A DNA stretch of 5,368 nucleotides from contig JAPPDO010000057.1 of the NCBI GenBank assembly GCA_028821635.1, positions 1-5,368 of the forward strand, in the 5' to 3' direction. Source of the DNA: Ekhidna sp. GTDB taxonomy: Bacteria; Bacteroidota; Bacteroidia; Cytophagales; Cyclobacteriaceae. Numbering within the stretch: position 1 is the first letter of the stretch; the number at the start of each line of letters is the position of its first letter. Made by a program: the position numbers and the translations under genes. The notes beneath the pieces are model-generated. The model did no database searches. It was given only the letters and a program-made list of their open reading frames with translations, and had not been told where the DNA came from. Below, in pieces: positions 1 to 5,368 of this stretch.

Positions 1-85
1 GACCGATGACATATTCCGTGGGATATCGTCGCAGAGCAAGTGTGTCAATTGGTTTGTCCGTTGGAATTGGGATTACTTACAATAG
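1..85 (+). CDS. Possible 3' end of an upstream gene (27 codons visible)
   Basis: Reading from base 2 gives 27 open codons ending in TAG at 83-85. The C-terminal residues read KCVNWFVRWNWDYLQ. The stop lies 46 bases before the ATG at 132, a normal spacing for an upstream co-directional neighbour. The frame of the next gene is also open here and a third frame is open from base 10, so openness alone proves little over so short a stretch. I do not recognise the tail and cannot say whether it belongs to hsdR or to something else. The call rests on the need for an upstream gene and on the strong ribosome binding site at 120-125, which makes the other frame unnecessary before 132. Confidence 0.3.
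   Translation, partial: TDDIFRGISSQSKCVNWFVRWNWDYLQ
54..83 (+). promoter_or_regulatory. Weak candidate sigma70 promoter for the zinc protein-hsdS-hsdM operon
   Basis: TTGTCC (54-59) is followed after 18 bases by TACAAT (78-83), which matches the -10 consensus at five of six positions. Transcription would begin near base 90, leaving a leader of about 40 bases before ATG 132. The -35 is only a 4/6 match, and the element may overlap the end of an upstream gene, so read-through from upstream is an equal possibility. Confidence 0.3.
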
Positions 86-119
86 TGACGTACCAAGATG
101 GCAAGTCTCTGTTTTTTTT

Positions 120-125
120 AAGAGG
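120..125 (+). promoter_or_regulatory. Ribosome binding site that fixes the start of the first gene at 132
   Basis: AAGAGG ends six bases before the ATG at 132, an ideal Shine-Dalgarno spacing. The earlier in-frame ATG at 6 has only five bases visible before it, so it cannot be judged. The 42 residues it would add are Ser/Gly/Ile-rich and unlike the charged sequence that follows. A T8 run (112-119) directly precedes the site. Confidence 0.6.
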
Positions 126-131
126 TTTCAC

Positions 132-1346
132 ATGACAAATTTTGGCGATTGGAAACAGAGGGTATATGACCCTATATATAATGATTTCCAACAAAGGAAA
201 GATACGAAGTTGGAAATAGAAACGACAAAGTCTTTAGAGTCTTTAAGAAGACGCAATAAAATTTCGGAAAGAAATGAGGTCTTTGAGAGTTTTAGGTTCA
301 GTGATGTCTTGAAATCCCCTTTGGGTATCATTTTTAGGGACATATTTGCAGAATATATAGAAATTCCTTGTTTTTCCTGCGGAAAAGCAACAGGGAAAAC
401 AAAAAATCATACGTATCCACTCTCTAACTTAATGAGTAGATTTCTCTCAAAAGATAGCCATATTGTTGGTTTCCATTCGGGAACAGAAAAGGAAGTTGTT
501 GTTGTAAACGATCAACAATGGGCTTTCCCAAAGGGTTCATTCAAGAAACAGGGAGAAAAGAAAATATCAATTTTTCATGGTTTTTGTTCGCGCTGTGATC
601 ATAGGATTTTTAAGAATGCAGATAGCAAGTCGCTTATCGAGGGAGACCAACGATCTGTTCTTGAACAACTATATAGGGTATTGTGTTCAACCTATTATAT
701 GACGCTGAATCATACCGTAATACAACAATATTTAGATAAAAAAGAAAAAGAGCTTGGATGGCGTGTTGCCAACTATTCTACATTCTCAATGGGGAGAAAT
801 CCAGCGACTGATGAAAACTTGGATATGGACAAAATATCTCCTCATTTTTTTGAATTTTCGTACCAGGTCTACAACCTTATGCAAGATTTCGAGAGAGTTC
901 TTCCTACAAGCTTCAATGATTGCCGTATAATTCGTCAAGTTATAAACGTTAAGGAACCATCTGTTATCGGTAGTTTTTTTCTTTTAGATTGGCAAAAAAG
1001 AAATATAAAAATAAATGGTATTATAAGACCAGTAGATGTTATGGGTGCGCTTGGAATTGTCTATCCGATAAGCAAAACAAAAACTGTCTGTTATATTGTG
1101 GGACTTCCATTAGGAGCACCACCGTTGAATGATGATCTCTTTTCTCCATATAGGGATATTATGAAGGAGAAAGGACTCAAAATTGCCCTATCAAAAATTT
1201 TACTTGAGAATCAGATGTCAGTAAAAAATTTGGTTCTGTCCCCTATTGTCTTTGATTCATTATCAGAAAAACAAAAAGAAATGCTTTGTAAAGCCCCTTA
1301 TGTCAGAGGCAATGATAATGCTCCAGAAGTGAATTTGTTTTTTTGA
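132..1346 (+). CDS. Hypothetical protein with CxxC/His/CxxC zinc-binding-type (HNH-like) N-terminal region
   Basis: A 404-residue protein from ATG 132 that I cannot name. Seen: a charged, probably helical N-terminus (residues about 15-60); C80-x2-C83 (CFSCGK); the segment NHTYP with H93; and the segment FHGFCSRCDHRIF with C152-x2-C155 followed by D156-H157. Two CxxC pairs about 70 residues apart with an intervening His suggest a structural zinc site of treble-clef or HNH type. From family memory this resembles uncharacterised bacterial proteins with a 'SHxIP ... GFCxxHDxxLF' pattern, where the last Cys position here is usually His. The C-terminal half (about 230-404) has alternating hydrophobic strands and no motif I recognise. 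No signal peptide or membrane segment is evident. It is AT-rich (about 32% GC at 721-780), unlike hsdM. It ends at TGA 1344-1346, overlapping a possible TTG start of hsdS, so co-transcription with hsdS-hsdM is likely. A nuclease or other effector role is only a guess. The frame is also open back to ATG 6. Confidence 0.8.
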   Translation: MTNFGDWKQRVYDPIYNDFQQRKDTKLEIETTKSLESLRRRNKISERNEVFESFRFSDVLKSPLGIIFRDIFAEYIEIPCFSCGKATGKTKNHTYPLSNLMSRFLSKDSHIVGFHSGTEKEVVVVNDQQWAFPKGSFKKQGEKKISIFHGFCSRCDHRIFKNADSKSLIEGDQRSVLEQLYRVLCSTYYMTLNHTVIQQYLDKKEKELGWRVANYSTFSMGRNPATDENLDMDKISPHFFEFSYQVYNLMQDFERVLPTSFNDCRIIRQVINVKEPSVIGSFFLLDWQKRNIKINGIIRPVDVMGALGIVYPISKTKTVCYIVGLPLGAPPLNDDLFSPYRDIMKEKGLKIALSKILLENQMSVKNLVLSPIVFDSLSEKQKEMLCKAPYVRGNDNAPEVNLFF

Positions 1347-1384
1347 GACCTCATTCGGCACTATTGAATATAAATGCTAACGAA

Positions 1385-1389
1385 AAGGA
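1385..1389 (+). promoter_or_regulatory. Ribosome binding site favouring the GTG 1400 start of hsdS
   Basis: AAGGA at 1385-1389 lies 10 bases before GTG 1400. The spacing is slightly long, but this is the best Shine-Dalgarno match near any in-frame start. TTG 1343 has no comparable site and would rely on coupling to the overlapping stop of the preceding gene. Confidence 0.5.
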
Positions 1390-1399
1390 TATTTACAGC

Positions 1400-2659
1400 G
1401 TGAAAAGTTCGTTGACAGATTTGAAGGAAGTTTTCGAGAGCAAAGAGACAAAGGAATGGCGTTGGTCCCAATTGAAGGATATTGCAGGAATCAATCCTCG
1501 TCGTCCCAGAGGTCTTAAGCGGCCAGAAGAAGCACCGACAACCTTTGTCCCAATGCCCTCTGTCGATGGAACTTCGGGGAACGTCTCAGATCCGTTAGAA
1601 AGACCTTTTGGAGAGATTAAGAAGGGGTACACCTACTTTGAAGAAAATGATGTTCTATTTGCCAAGATTACACCCTGCATGCAGAATGGGAAACACGTTA
1701 TAGCGAGAAATTTGATTGACGGTATCGGTTTTGGCACGACCGAATTTCATGTCATCAGACCAGGAGATGAAATCATACCAGAATGGATACATCTCTACAT
1801 CCGCCAACCTTCGATTCTCAATGAAGCAGTCACACACTTCACAGGATCAGTGGGCCAACAAAGGGTACCGTCATACTTTCTTGAAGATCTTGCGATTCCA
1901 CTCCCCTCTCTCTCCGAGCAAAAACGCATCGCCGCTATTCTCAACGACCGAATGGCTGACATTGCCTGCGCCCGTGCTGCTACTGAGGCACAATTGGAGG
2001 CTGCTGAGGCTTTATCAGCTGCATATTTGCGAGAAATTTTTGAAAGTAAAGAGGCAAAGCAATGGCCCAAAGTACGTTTGGGAGATCACGCAAGTAAGAT
2101 TGGAAGTGGTGTCACGCCTCGAGGTGGGCAATCGGCGTATAAACCTGAAGGGATCCCACTTATTCGTAGCCAAAATATCTATTTGAATAGATTTATTCCT
2201 AATGGGCTTGTTTTCATAGACCAAGAACAAGATCAAAAAATGCGTAATAGCCGTGTAGAAAAGGGAGATGTGTTATTAAATATCACGGGAGCCTCCATTG
2301 GCAGAGTATGTGTAGTCCCAGATGAAATTTGTCCTGCTAATGTGAATCAACATGTAAGTATTATTCGCACTGGTATCCTAAACCCTGATTATTTGTCGTT
2401 TTATATGTCAAATCCTGTTTTTCAAAGCTTTATAATGAACTCTCAATCAGGTGCGACTCGACAAGCTCTGACAAAAAGCATGATTGAGGATTTTTTCATT
2501 CCTTGCCCTCCGACAAAAATCCAATTAAAAATAGTTAAGGATATATTACATAGAATCAAAATATCAGAAAAAATCATAACTGATCTGAGATTGCAGATGC
2601 AGACTATTGATGCAATTCCATCGGCTGTATTAAATAACGCCTTCAACGGCGAACTCTGA
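1400..2659 (+). CDS. hsdS: Type I restriction-modification specificity subunit HsdS
   Basis: HsdS reads the two halves of a bipartite DNA site and scaffolds HsdM (and HsdR). From GTG 1400 it has 419 residues, normal for a two-TRD HsdS. TRD1 spans about 21-165 and contains KGYTYF (75-80) and DVLFAKITPCMQNGK (84-98), typical of one TRD class. It leads into PLPSLSEQKRIA (167-178) and a central helical spacer to about 222. TRD2 spans about 223-375 and has IGSGVTPRGG, GIPLIRSQNI, GDVLLNITGASIGR and NVNQHVSIIR. A second helical region ends in the classic AFNGEL. The segment EVFESKETKEW (10-20) recurs as EIFESKEAKQW (212-222), the pseudo-symmetric repeat of HsdS halves. Base composition shifts from about 58% GC in the central spacer to about 20% near the 3' end, suggesting TRD2 was acquired by exchange. 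The frame is open upstream to TTG 1343 (438 residues), so that start is an alternative. hsdS precedes hsdM here, whereas M before S is more usual. The target sequence cannot be deduced. Confidence 0.93.
   Translation: MKSSLTDLKEVFESKETKEWRWSQLKDIAGINPRRPRGLKRPEEAPTTFVPMPSVDGTSGNVSDPLERPFGEIKKGYTYFEENDVLFAKITPCMQNGKHVIARNLIDGIGFGTTEFHVIRPGDEIIPEWIHLYIRQPSILNEAVTHFTGSVGQQRVPSYFLEDLAIPLPSLSEQKRIAAILNDRMADIACARAATEAQLEAAEALSAAYLREIFESKEAKQWPKVRLGDHASKIGSGVTPRGGQSAYKPEGIPLIRSQNIYLNRFIPNGLVFIDQEQDQKMRNSRVEKGDVLLNITGASIGRVCVVPDEICPANVNQHVSIIRTGILNPDYLSFYMSNPVFQSFIMNSQSGATRQALTKSMIEDFFIPCPPTKIQLKIVKDILHRIKISEKIITDLRLQMQTIDAIPSAVLNNAFNGEL
1427..1459 (+). repeat. hsdS internal direct repeat, copy 1
   Basis: 33 bases encoding EVFESKETKEW at the start of TRD1. 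They match 2033-2065 at 27 of 33 positions. Four of the six differences are synonymous or conservative third- or first-base transitions, so the similarity is kept at both DNA and protein level. Such repeats flank exchangeable TRDs in HsdS. Confidence 0.8.
2033..2065 (+). repeat. hsdS internal direct repeat, copy 2
   Basis: 33 bases encoding EIFESKEAKQW at the junction between the central spacer and TRD2. It is the partner of the copy at 1427-1459. The base composition becomes clearly more AT-rich downstream of this copy, consistent with a recombination boundary. Confidence 0.8.
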
Positions 2660-2677
2660 CATCTCAATGAGGTATTT

Positions 2678-4372
2678 ATGACAAAAGCAGGACTATCCAC
2701 AGTGCAATCCGTCAACAGCGCGATCAAAAGCATCTGCGACATCATGCGGCGATCCAATTGTGCGGGCGCAATGCAGTATGTACCAGAACTGACATGGATA
2801 TTATTTCTCCGCATCCTGGACGAGCGCGAAGGACAAGAAGAAATGATGGCGGAAGCCGTCGGGCAACACTATATCCCATCATTAGAAGCACCGTATCGCT
2901 GGCGCGATTGGGCTGCACCAGATGGCGTAAAGCGCGTAGAACTTCAAGAAGGCGCAATGAATGCATTTTTGCCCTTTGTGAACGAAGACCTTCTGCCCCA
3001 CTTGAAAGCATTGCGAGACAAACCCAATGCCACTGCACGGCAAAAAATCATCAGCGAAGTCCTGTCCGGTGTTGAACAGGTCCGCATTGACACCGAGCGG
3101 AACATGCTCGATGTGCTGGACCGCGTCCACGAAATCAAAGACGAATCTATTGACCCAACCCATGTCTTTCCCCTATCGCAAGTCTATGAAGGTCTCTTAC
3201 TTCGCATGGGCGAAAAGGGCAACGATGGCGGTCAATTCTTCACGCCTCGGGAAGTCATCCGAGCTATAATTCGCACAGTCGATCCCAAAATCGGTGAAAC
3301 CGTGTACGACCCTGCGTGTGGCACCGGAGGTTTTCTGGCTCAGGCTTACGAGCACATGCATCACGACCTCGGCGACGACGCCACCCCCGATCAACTCGAC
3401 ATCCTCAAAACACAAACGTTCTACGGACGCGAAAAAGAAAATTTGATCTATCCCATTGCCCTTGCCAATCTAGTACTTCACGATATTGATCAGCCCCACA
3501 TCTGGCATGGCAACACGCTCACGGGCAATGAAGTCTATGGCGGGCTTTTTCTCACCGCACCACCGCTATTTGACATCGTGCTGATGAATCCACCCTTTGG
3601 CGGTAAAGAAGGCAAAGACGCTCAAACGCAATTCGCTTACAAAACAGGAGCCACGCAGGTTCTCTTTTTACAACACATCATAGACAGCCTCACACAAGGC
3701 GGACGCTGCGGCATTGTGATGGACGAAGGCATTTTATTCCGGACAAACGAAAAAGCCTTTGTCCAGACCAAACGCAAACTCGTCGAAGAGTGCAAACTGT
3801 GGTGCATTGTGAGTCTGCCCCCTGGTGTCTTCACATCGGCAGGGGCTGGTGTAAAAACCAATCTGCTCTTCTTCTCAAAAGGTGAACCCACAACAGAAAT
3901 CTGGTATTACGACCTATCAGACGTAAAAGTAACCAAACGCAATCCACTCACATCGAAACACTTTGAAGACTTTTTCAAACGGATGCCCAAACGCGAAGAA
4001 AGCGAAAAAAGCTGGACAGTAGATCTTCCCCAACGCAAAAAAGACGCCCTCAAAGAATCTGCGCCCCTCCGCAAACAGGCCGAATCCAAAAGCCGACAAG
4101 CTGATGAAATCAAAGTTCAATTGATGGCTCTGGCAAAGGATAAAACGGATGACTACAAAGCACTTGAAAGTCAGGAAGAAGAATTGCGACGAGATGCGCG
4201 AGAATTGATAAACCGGGCACAGACGATTGACGACGCGGTTTATGACCTCAAAGCCGTCAATCCCAACAGCATCGTCGAAGAAGACACCCGAACCCCCGAA
4301 GACCTGCTCAACATCATCGAACAAAAAGGAAGAGAAGTCGCCGAAGCACTATCGGCACTGCGGGAGTTGTAG
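2678..4372 (+). CDS. hsdM: Type I restriction-modification DNA methyltransferase subunit HsdM (N6-adenine)
   Basis: Transfers a methyl group from S-adenosylmethionine to N6 of adenine in the site chosen by HsdS; the usual complex is M2S. The protein has 564 residues. An HsdM_N-type helical domain covers about 1-150 (with MQYVPELTWILFLRILDER at 32-50). QFFTP (186-190) opens the catalytic domain. SAM-binding motif I is DPACGTGGF (211-219) and catalytic motif IV is NPPF (304-307); both are intact, so the enzyme should be active. After about 435 the protein becomes highly charged and probably coiled-coil (about 455-515), likely the surface that docks on the HsdS helices. ATG 2678 is preceded by TGAGGT (2668-2673) with a five-base spacer, and the gap after hsdS is 18 bases, so the two are co-transcribed. 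It ends in TAG. It is more GC-rich (about 57% at 3361-3420) than the first gene. No hsdR follows it within the window. Confidence 0.96.
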   Translation: MTKAGLSTVQSVNSAIKSICDIMRRSNCAGAMQYVPELTWILFLRILDEREGQEEMMAEAVGQHYIPSLEAPYRWRDWAAPDGVKRVELQEGAMNAFLPFVNEDLLPHLKALRDKPNATARQKIISEVLSGVEQVRIDTERNMLDVLDRVHEIKDESIDPTHVFPLSQVYEGLLLRMGEKGNDGGQFFTPREVIRAIIRTVDPKIGETVYDPACGTGGFLAQAYEHMHHDLGDDATPDQLDILKTQTFYGREKENLIYPIALANLVLHDIDQPHIWHGNTLTGNEVYGGLFLTAPPLFDIVLMNPPFGGKEGKDAQTQFAYKTGATQVLFLQHIIDSLTQGGRCGIVMDEGILFRTNEKAFVQTKRKLVEECKLWCIVSLPPGVFTSAGAGVKTNLLFFSKGEPTTEIWYYDLSDVKVTKRNPLTSKHFEDFFKRMPKREESEKSWTVDLPQRKKDALKESAPLRKQAESKSRQADEIKVQLMALAKDKTDDYKALESQEEELRRDARELINRAQTIDDAVYDLKAVNPNSIVEEDTRTPEDLLNIIEQKGREVAEALSALREL

Positions 4373-4429
4373 GCTGAAAAATGGACAAACAAGATTAAAA
4401 ATCGTGCTAAAATTTGCCCAAATTCGACG

Positions 4430-4467
4430 GGGAGGATAAAATAAATTTTTCCTCCCTATTTTGTTGT
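4430..4467 (+). terminator. Rho-independent terminator after hsdM
   Basis: GGGAGGA (4430-4436) pairs perfectly with TCCTCCC (4450-4456). Inside the 13-base loop, AAAA (4438-4441) can also pair with TTTT (4446-4449). The stem is followed by the T-rich tail TATTTTGTTGT (4457-4467). It lies 57 bases after the hsdM stop and separates the Type I operon from the downstream gene. The opposite strand lacks a comparable T-tract, so it probably acts only on + strand transcripts. Confidence 0.8.
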
Positions 4468-4531
4468 AAAATGGTCTTTTGTGAAAAATAATGACACCTC
4501 ATATGAATGATGGAATATAAAAAATAAATTT

Positions 4532-4566
4532 CATGTATTGACATGTATGACGTAATTAGATACATT
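4532..4566 (+). promoter_or_regulatory. Sigma70-type promoter with operator-like repeats for the downstream nuclease gene
   Basis: A perfect -35 TTGACA (4538-4543) is followed after exactly 17 bases by TACATT (4561-4566), a 4/6 match to the -10. Transcription would begin near 4573, giving a leader of about 38 bases. CATGTAT occurs twice, at 4532-4538 and 4542-4548, a 10-base period that places both copies on the same face of the helix across the -35. ATACAT (4560-4565) at the -10 is the inverted form of ATGTAT (4543-4548). A regulator binding here would block RNA polymerase, but no candidate regulator is encoded in the window. Confidence 0.6.
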
Positions 4567-4610
4567 CGTGACAGTGCGCAATAATTAATCCAAAATAAGG
4601 AAATTTTTTT

Positions 4611-5368
4611 ATGGCAAAAGCTATTGTTGCACGGAGAAAAGGGGATGAATACCAAGCCAGAGTCTTCTGGCTGAAGCTGCTTGAACTGAGAACTGGTGAT
4701 TATATCGAATCTGTCACCTTGGAAAGTGACCGAGTTTCCTTTGTCGATGATGTTACCGTTTTCTACCGTGAGCCAATAAAAGACCGAATAACAGGAAAGC
4801 AAGAAGTTATTCATGAACTTTTTCAGTGCAAATATCATATGACACAACGCGGTGCATTCTCCCATGAAAACCTGATTGATCCGAGTTTCATCAATTGTAA
4901 GGATTCAATGCTGAAACGTTTGTATAACGCATATATATGTCTTTCGGATAAAACAGGTCCAGATACATTTCGATTGTACATTTTCTCGAATTGGCATTGG
5001 GACCATCGAGACGCGCTCGCCGAGCATTTACATGAGGAAATGCTTCGTCCAACCTTTTATAAAAAGGGACCCAGATCCACAATAGGTAAAGTTCGATTAA
5101 AACTTGCAAATCATCTTCGGGTATCGGAAGACGATCTACGTGCCTTCTTGAACACTGTTCGGTTCACACTCGGAAAGAATCTCACAGATTTAGAAAAGGA
5201 GATGCAACCACGGCTAAAATTGGCTGGACTCAAACCAATCGATCCAACGGTGACTAACATCATTTACGATGATCTTGCTTGGAAACTTTTCGAGCAGGAA
5301 CGTCATTCGTTTGATAAAGACGCTTTGATTGAGATGATACATGAGGAAAAACTAATTGTTCCAAAGTC
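4611..5368 (+). CDS. Putative Cap4-like (DUF4297-type) PD-(D/E)xK nuclease, 3' end outside the window
   Basis: 252 codons are visible from ATG 4611 with no stop before the window ends. AAGGAA (4597-4602) gives a good ribosome binding site eight bases upstream. The N-terminus reads KGDEYQARVFWLKLLEL (10-26), followed by VDDV (45-48) and ELFQCKYH (69-76). The E13...D46/D47...Q72-x-K74 order fits a PD-(D/E)xK nuclease of the Cap4/DUF4297 kind, which cuts double-stranded DNA. LYIFSNWHWDHRDALAEHL (121-139) is a strand-helix unit of the same domain. The rest of the visible part is helical and charged. By family memory, proteins with this start, the 'LIDPSFI' segment and the 'RLKLAGLKP' segment continue into a SAVED domain that senses cyclic oligonucleotides; that part cannot be seen here. 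The gene has its own promoter after the hsdM terminator, so it starts a separate transcription unit. A STAND-type or other sensor at the C-terminus is the alternative. The coding call is firm, the nuclease call moderate and the SAVED call tentative. Confidence 0.78.
   Translation, partial: MAKAIVARRKGDEYQARVFWLKLLELRTGDYIESVTLESDRVSFVDDVTVFYREPIKDRITGKQEVIHELFQCKYHMTQRGAFSHENLIDPSFINCKDSMLKRLYNAYICLSDKTGPDTFRLYIFSNWHWDHRDALAEHLHEEMLRPTFYKKGPRSTIGKVRLKLANHLRVSEDDLRAFLNTVRFTLGKNLTDLEKEMQPRLKLAGLKPIDPTVTNIIYDDLAWKLFEQERHSFDKDALIEMIHEEKLIVPK

Larger units (their letters stand above)
4373..4610. other. Intergenic region between hsdM and the nuclease gene
   Basis: These 238 AT-rich bases hold the terminator (4430-4467), the promoter and repeats (4532-4566), and the ribosome binding site AAGGAA (4597-4602) of the next gene. 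I see no convincing small gene: the nearest ATG-started reading around 4506 ends after five codons. No tRNA-like or other structured RNA element was evident between the terminator and the promoter. Confidence 0.7.

Noticed and set aside
86..119. Possible terminator before the T8 run
   Set aside because: The only pairings found upstream (for example CCA/TGG) are three bases long and too weak to form a terminator stem.
6..131. Start of the first gene at ATG 6, adding 42 residues
   Set aside because: A well-spaced AAGAGG precedes ATG 132, and the extra residues look unlike the rest of the protein. The extension may overlap the end of an upstream gene.
1716..2186. 156-codon + strand open frame inside hsdS
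   Set aside because: It lies fully within the hsdS coding frame, which has clear family motifs. It is a shadow frame.
3917..4324. 135-codon - strand open frame opposite hsdM
   Set aside because: Phe/Val-rich low-complexity translation, as expected from the antisense of Lys/Glu/Asp-rich HsdM codons.
4438..4531. AAAATAAATTT present at 4438-4448 and 4521-4531
   Set aside because: A short A/T-only repeat in an AT-rich gap. One copy is part of the terminator loop, so coincidence is likely.
4407..4865. 152-codon open frame on the - strand
   Set aside because: It spans the terminator and promoter region and runs antisense to the nuclease gene. Its Cys/Phe-rich sequence is not protein-like and no ribosome binding site was evident.
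1..5368. CRISPR array, tRNA, rRNA, insertion sequence ends or attachment sites
   Set aside because: No regularly spaced repeats, tRNA-like sequence, transposase motifs or terminal inverted repeats were seen on either strand.

Overview
The window is a bacterial defence-type locus, all on the + strand: a three-gene operon (an unnamed zinc-binding-type protein, then hsdS, then hsdM), a terminator, a promoter region, and the first 252 codons of a putative PD-(D/E)xK nuclease gene that runs off the right edge. The organism cannot be named from this sequence. It looks bacterial (Shine-Dalgarno sites, sigma70-like promoter, short intergenic gaps). Base composition is patchy: about 32% GC in one 60-base line of the first gene (721-780), about 58% in the centre of hsdS (1921-1980), about 20% near the hsdS 3' end (2521-2580) and about 57% in hsdM (3361-3420). 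This patchiness suits an accessory island built from pieces of different origin.

Layout. Bases 1-85 may hold the last 27 codons of an upstream gene. Bases 132-1346 encode a 404-residue protein of unrecognised function with two CxxC pairs and a conserved-looking His. hsdS follows; it most likely starts at GTG 1400, although its frame is open back to a TTG at 1343 that overlaps the preceding stop. hsdM follows 18 bases after hsdS. A GC-rich hairpin with a U-rich tail (4430-4467) ends the operon. The 238-base gap between hsdM and the last gene also holds a good -35/-10 pair with a 10-base-period direct repeat over the -35. The last gene starts at ATG 4611.

How the genes work together. HsdM (N6-adenine methyltransferase, motifs DPACGTGGF and NPPF) and HsdS (two target-recognition domains) should form a Type I modification enzyme that marks a bipartite DNA site. 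The translocase/nuclease subunit HsdR is not in the window, so restriction needs an hsdR outside it or another effector. The first gene is co-directional and tightly linked to hsdS, so it is probably co-expressed with it, but its role is unknown. The last gene has its own promoter and looks like the N-terminal nuclease domain of Cap4-like (DUF4297-type) effectors. From family memory it may continue into a SAVED cyclic-nucleotide sensor domain outside the window, which would place a second defence system directly beside the Type I locus.

The points most worth a second look are the zinc/HNH-like operon member, the internal repeat and base-composition mosaic of hsdS, the TTG/TGA junction with its T7 tract, and the nuclease gene with its operator-like promoter.
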